Source: Clostridia bacterium
GTDB taxonomy: Bacteria > Bacillota_A > Clostridia > Christensenellales > Aristaeellaceae
Length of the DNA stretch: 7,349 nucleotides
Assembly (NCBI GenBank): GCA_017464225.1
Contig: JAFUDW010000149.1
Span: 1 to 7,349, forward strand
Direction of reading: 5' to 3'
Below are positions 5,896 to 7,349 of the stretch, piece after piece. Within the stretch, counting starts at the first letter, position 1; every line of letters starts with the position of its first letter. The position numbers were made by a program, and so were the translations under genes. The notes under the pieces are model-generated. The model saw only the letters and a program-made list of their open reading frames with translations, had not been told where the DNA came from and searched no databases.

Positions 5896-7116
5896 ATGAA
5901 CAGTTCATGGAAAACGGACAAATGGTTTACCAGCCCCTGGAACGCTTCAGAGGATGCCCGGCGCAGCCTTTCCTTCCGTCCGAACATCCGGCTGCACGAT
6001 GTGACACTGCGCGACGGCGAACAGCAGGCGGGTTTAATCTTTTCCCGTGAGGAAAAGATTGCCTTAGCGGAAAAGATTGCCGAGATGGGTATCCATCGCA
6101 TCGAGGCAGGCATGCCTGTGGTGTCTGCTGAAGATCGGGCGGCTATTGAGCATATCGTCAAAATGAACCTGCCCGCGGAGGTCTTCGCCTTTTGCCGCTG
6201 CAGCAAGAGCGATATCCGCGCCGCGGCGGAAACGGGCGTCAAGGGTGTGGTGGTGGAGATCCCCTGCAGCCAGCACCTGATCGAAAAGGCCTACCGTTGG
6301 GATTTGGAGAAGGCGGTGGCGCTGTCCGTGGAGGCTACGGCCTATGCCCATGAATTGGGGCTTTATACAGTTTTCTTCCCCATCGACATGAGCCGTACCG
6401 ATCTGGCCTGGGCCTTGAACCTGATCTCCCGCGTCGCCAACGAAGGCTATATGGATGCCCTGACGATCGTGGATACCTTCGGCGGGTTGAACATGCACGC
6501 GGTGCCCTATCTGATCAAAAAATTCAAGGATACCCTGCAAAAGCCGATTGAGGTGCACTTCCATGACGATTTCGGTCTGGGCGTAGCCAATACCATTATG
6601 GCGCTTGCCAGCGGCGCGGACGTGGCGCATACCACGGTCAGCGGCATCGGCGAACGAGCAGGTAACTGCTGCTATGAGCAATTGGCGCTCTCCCTGTTGA
6701 CGCTCTACGGGGTGGACTTGAAGCTTAACTGGCAGGCGATGTACGAGCTTTCCGCCCTGCTGAAGAAGATCACCGGCATACCTACCCGTCCCAACCAGTG
6801 TATCACGGGCAAGAGCCTAAATCAGATCGAAAGCGGCATCATCACCTCCTGGTATAAAAATGTTTATCCGGATGATATGCTGGAGCTGACACCCTACCTG
6901 CCCAGTCTGGTTGGTGCACCGGAACCCTGCGTGGTGCTGGGCAAGGGCAGCGGGCTGCCGAGTATTGAGATCTATTTGGAACAGATTGGCGTGGAGTTGA
7001 GCGATACCGAGATGAAGCGCGAGCTGCTGGGGCTGGTCAAACAGGCGGCGGCGAAGAAGCACGGCCTGCTGGAAAAGAGCGAGTTTGAACAGATCGTACG
7101 GGATTATTTGAAGTAA
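5896..7116 (+). CDS. LeuA/homocitrate-synthase-like DRE-TIM metallolyase of unknown substrate
   Basis: The enzyme has 406 residues from ATG 5896. The frame extends to a GTG at 5887, but that codon lies inside the ribosome binding stretch GAAGGTGAT. It is a TIM-barrel enzyme of the HMGL-like family. [10 protein letters not shown] (34-43) supplies the R39-D40 pair, EAGMPVVS follows at 70-77, the metal site is [15 protein letters not shown] with H221 and H223, and GIGERAGN (250-257) is typical of LeuA and homocitrate synthases. It lacks the LeuA regulatory domain. The usual HESGIH region reads IESGII (311-316), so both histidines are replaced. The reaction may therefore differ from acetyl-CoA condensation; an aldolase-type cleavage of a 2-keto acid is possible. 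It sits between the DUF4185 gene and an aldehyde dehydrogenase, suggesting a catabolic role. Confidence 0.85.
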   Translation: MNSSWKTDKWFTSPWNASEDARRSLSFRPNIRLHDVTLRDGEQQAGLIFSREEKIALAEKIAEMGIHRIEAGMPVVSAEDRAAIEHIVKMNLPAEVFAFCRCSKSDIRAAAETGVKGVVVEIPCSQHLIEKAYRWDLEKAVALSVEATAYAHELGLYTVFFPIDMSRTDLAWALNLISRVANEGYMDALTIVDTFGGLNMHAVPYLIKKFKDTLQKPIEVHFHDDFGLGVANTIMALASGADVAHTTVSGIGERAGNCCYEQLALSLLTLYGVDLKLNWQAMYELSALLKKITGIPTRPNQCITGKSLNQIESGIITSWYKNVYPDDMLELTPYLPSLVGAPEPCVVLGKGSGLPSIEIYLEQIGVELSDTEMKRELLGLVKQAAAKKHGLLEKSEFEQIVRDYLK

Positions 7117-7129
7117 AGGAGATAAAGCG

Positions 7130-7349
7130 ATGAAAGAATATCAGCTCTATATCAACGGAGAATTTGTGGAGAACGGGAACCGGGAAATGCTCGACGTGCT
7201 GAATCCCTCGACGGAGGAGGTGCTCTGGCGGGTACCGGTCGGAACGGCCGAGGATGTGGATGCCGCGGTGAAGGCGGCCGCCTGTGCGCAGAAGCAGTGG
7301 GCAAAGACCGCGCCGAATGCCCGGGCGGACATTTTCCGCGAATTGGCCG
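7130..7349 (+). CDS. NAD(P)-dependent aldehyde dehydrogenase, 5' part only
   Basis: The first 73 codons are present and the gene continues beyond the window. The start MKEYQLYINGEF is followed by DVLNPSTEEVLWRVP and TAEDVDAAVKAA, the standard opening of the aldehyde dehydrogenase superfamily (strand pair, NPxTE motif, then the EDVDxAVxAA helix). AAAGGAG lies eight bases before the ATG, 13 bases after the previous stop, so it belongs to the same operon. The closest pattern by memory is lactaldehyde/glycolaldehyde or semialdehyde dehydrogenases such as AldA. The NAD site, catalytic cysteine and glutamate lie outside the window, so activity and substrate cannot be judged. It probably oxidises an aldehyde formed in the pathway. 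Confidence 0.88.
   Translation, partial: MKEYQLYINGEFVENGNREMLDVLNPSTEEVLWRVPVGTAEDVDAAVKAAACAQKQWAKTAPNARADIFRELA

Noticed and set aside
6051..6081. Two direct copies of GGAAAAGATTGCC, 18 bases apart
   Set aside because: They encode the helix [11 protein letters not shown], where LeuA-like enzymes normally have a similar amphipathic helix, so protein constraint explains the repeat.

Overview
The window looks like chromosomal DNA from a Gram-positive, Clostridia-like bacterium (Bacillota). The evidence is near-consensus AGGAGG-type ribosome binding sites, sigma-A-type promoters with 17-bp spacing, a HipB-like small regulator typical of gut Clostridia, and a binding-protein-dependent sugar importer with no ATPase gene beside it. 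The secreted proteins have plain Sec signal peptides ending in Ala-x-Ala without a lipobox cysteine, a style I associate with Christensenellales and relatives. That placement is inference. I see no rRNA, tRNA, CRISPR array or insertion sequence.

The left part (1-1110) is visibly more AT-rich and has an accessory character. It holds, reading leftward, the 5' part of an XRE-family antitoxin/regulator with its own promoter and a probable operator, and a short, probably decayed second XRE-type gene with an intact promoter and ribosome binding site. Between them lie three hairpins followed by T runs on the + strand, the third formed by a 20-bp imperfect inverted repeat. Positions 772-1114 carry no gene but contain a perfect 22-bp palindrome and a candidate promoter for the rightward operon.

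The right part (1115-7349) is one tightly packed rightward operon of GC-richer genes: a secreted sugar-binding protein, two CUT1-type permeases, a secreted protein joining a carbohydrate-enzyme accessory-like N-terminal domain to a DUF4185 domain, a LeuA/homocitrate-synthase-like DRE-TIM enzyme, and the start of an aldehyde dehydrogenase. Gaps from the first permease onward are 12-19 bases. The only long gap (88 bases), after the binding-protein gene, holds a perfect 15-bp stem-loop that probably protects the binding-protein message.

Working model: the DUF4185 protein acts on a glycan outside the cell, the binding protein and permeases import the released sugar using a shared ATPase encoded elsewhere, and the DRE-TIM enzyme plus the dehydrogenase process a keto acid/aldehyde derived from it. 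Some characterised DUF4185 proteins are endo-D-arabinanases (GH183), so an arabinan-like substrate is possible but unproven. The DRE-TIM enzyme lacks the histidines usual in the HESGIH motif of LeuA relatives, so its reaction may not be the standard acetyl-CoA condensation. This operon is the best candidate in the window for an undescribed catabolic system.
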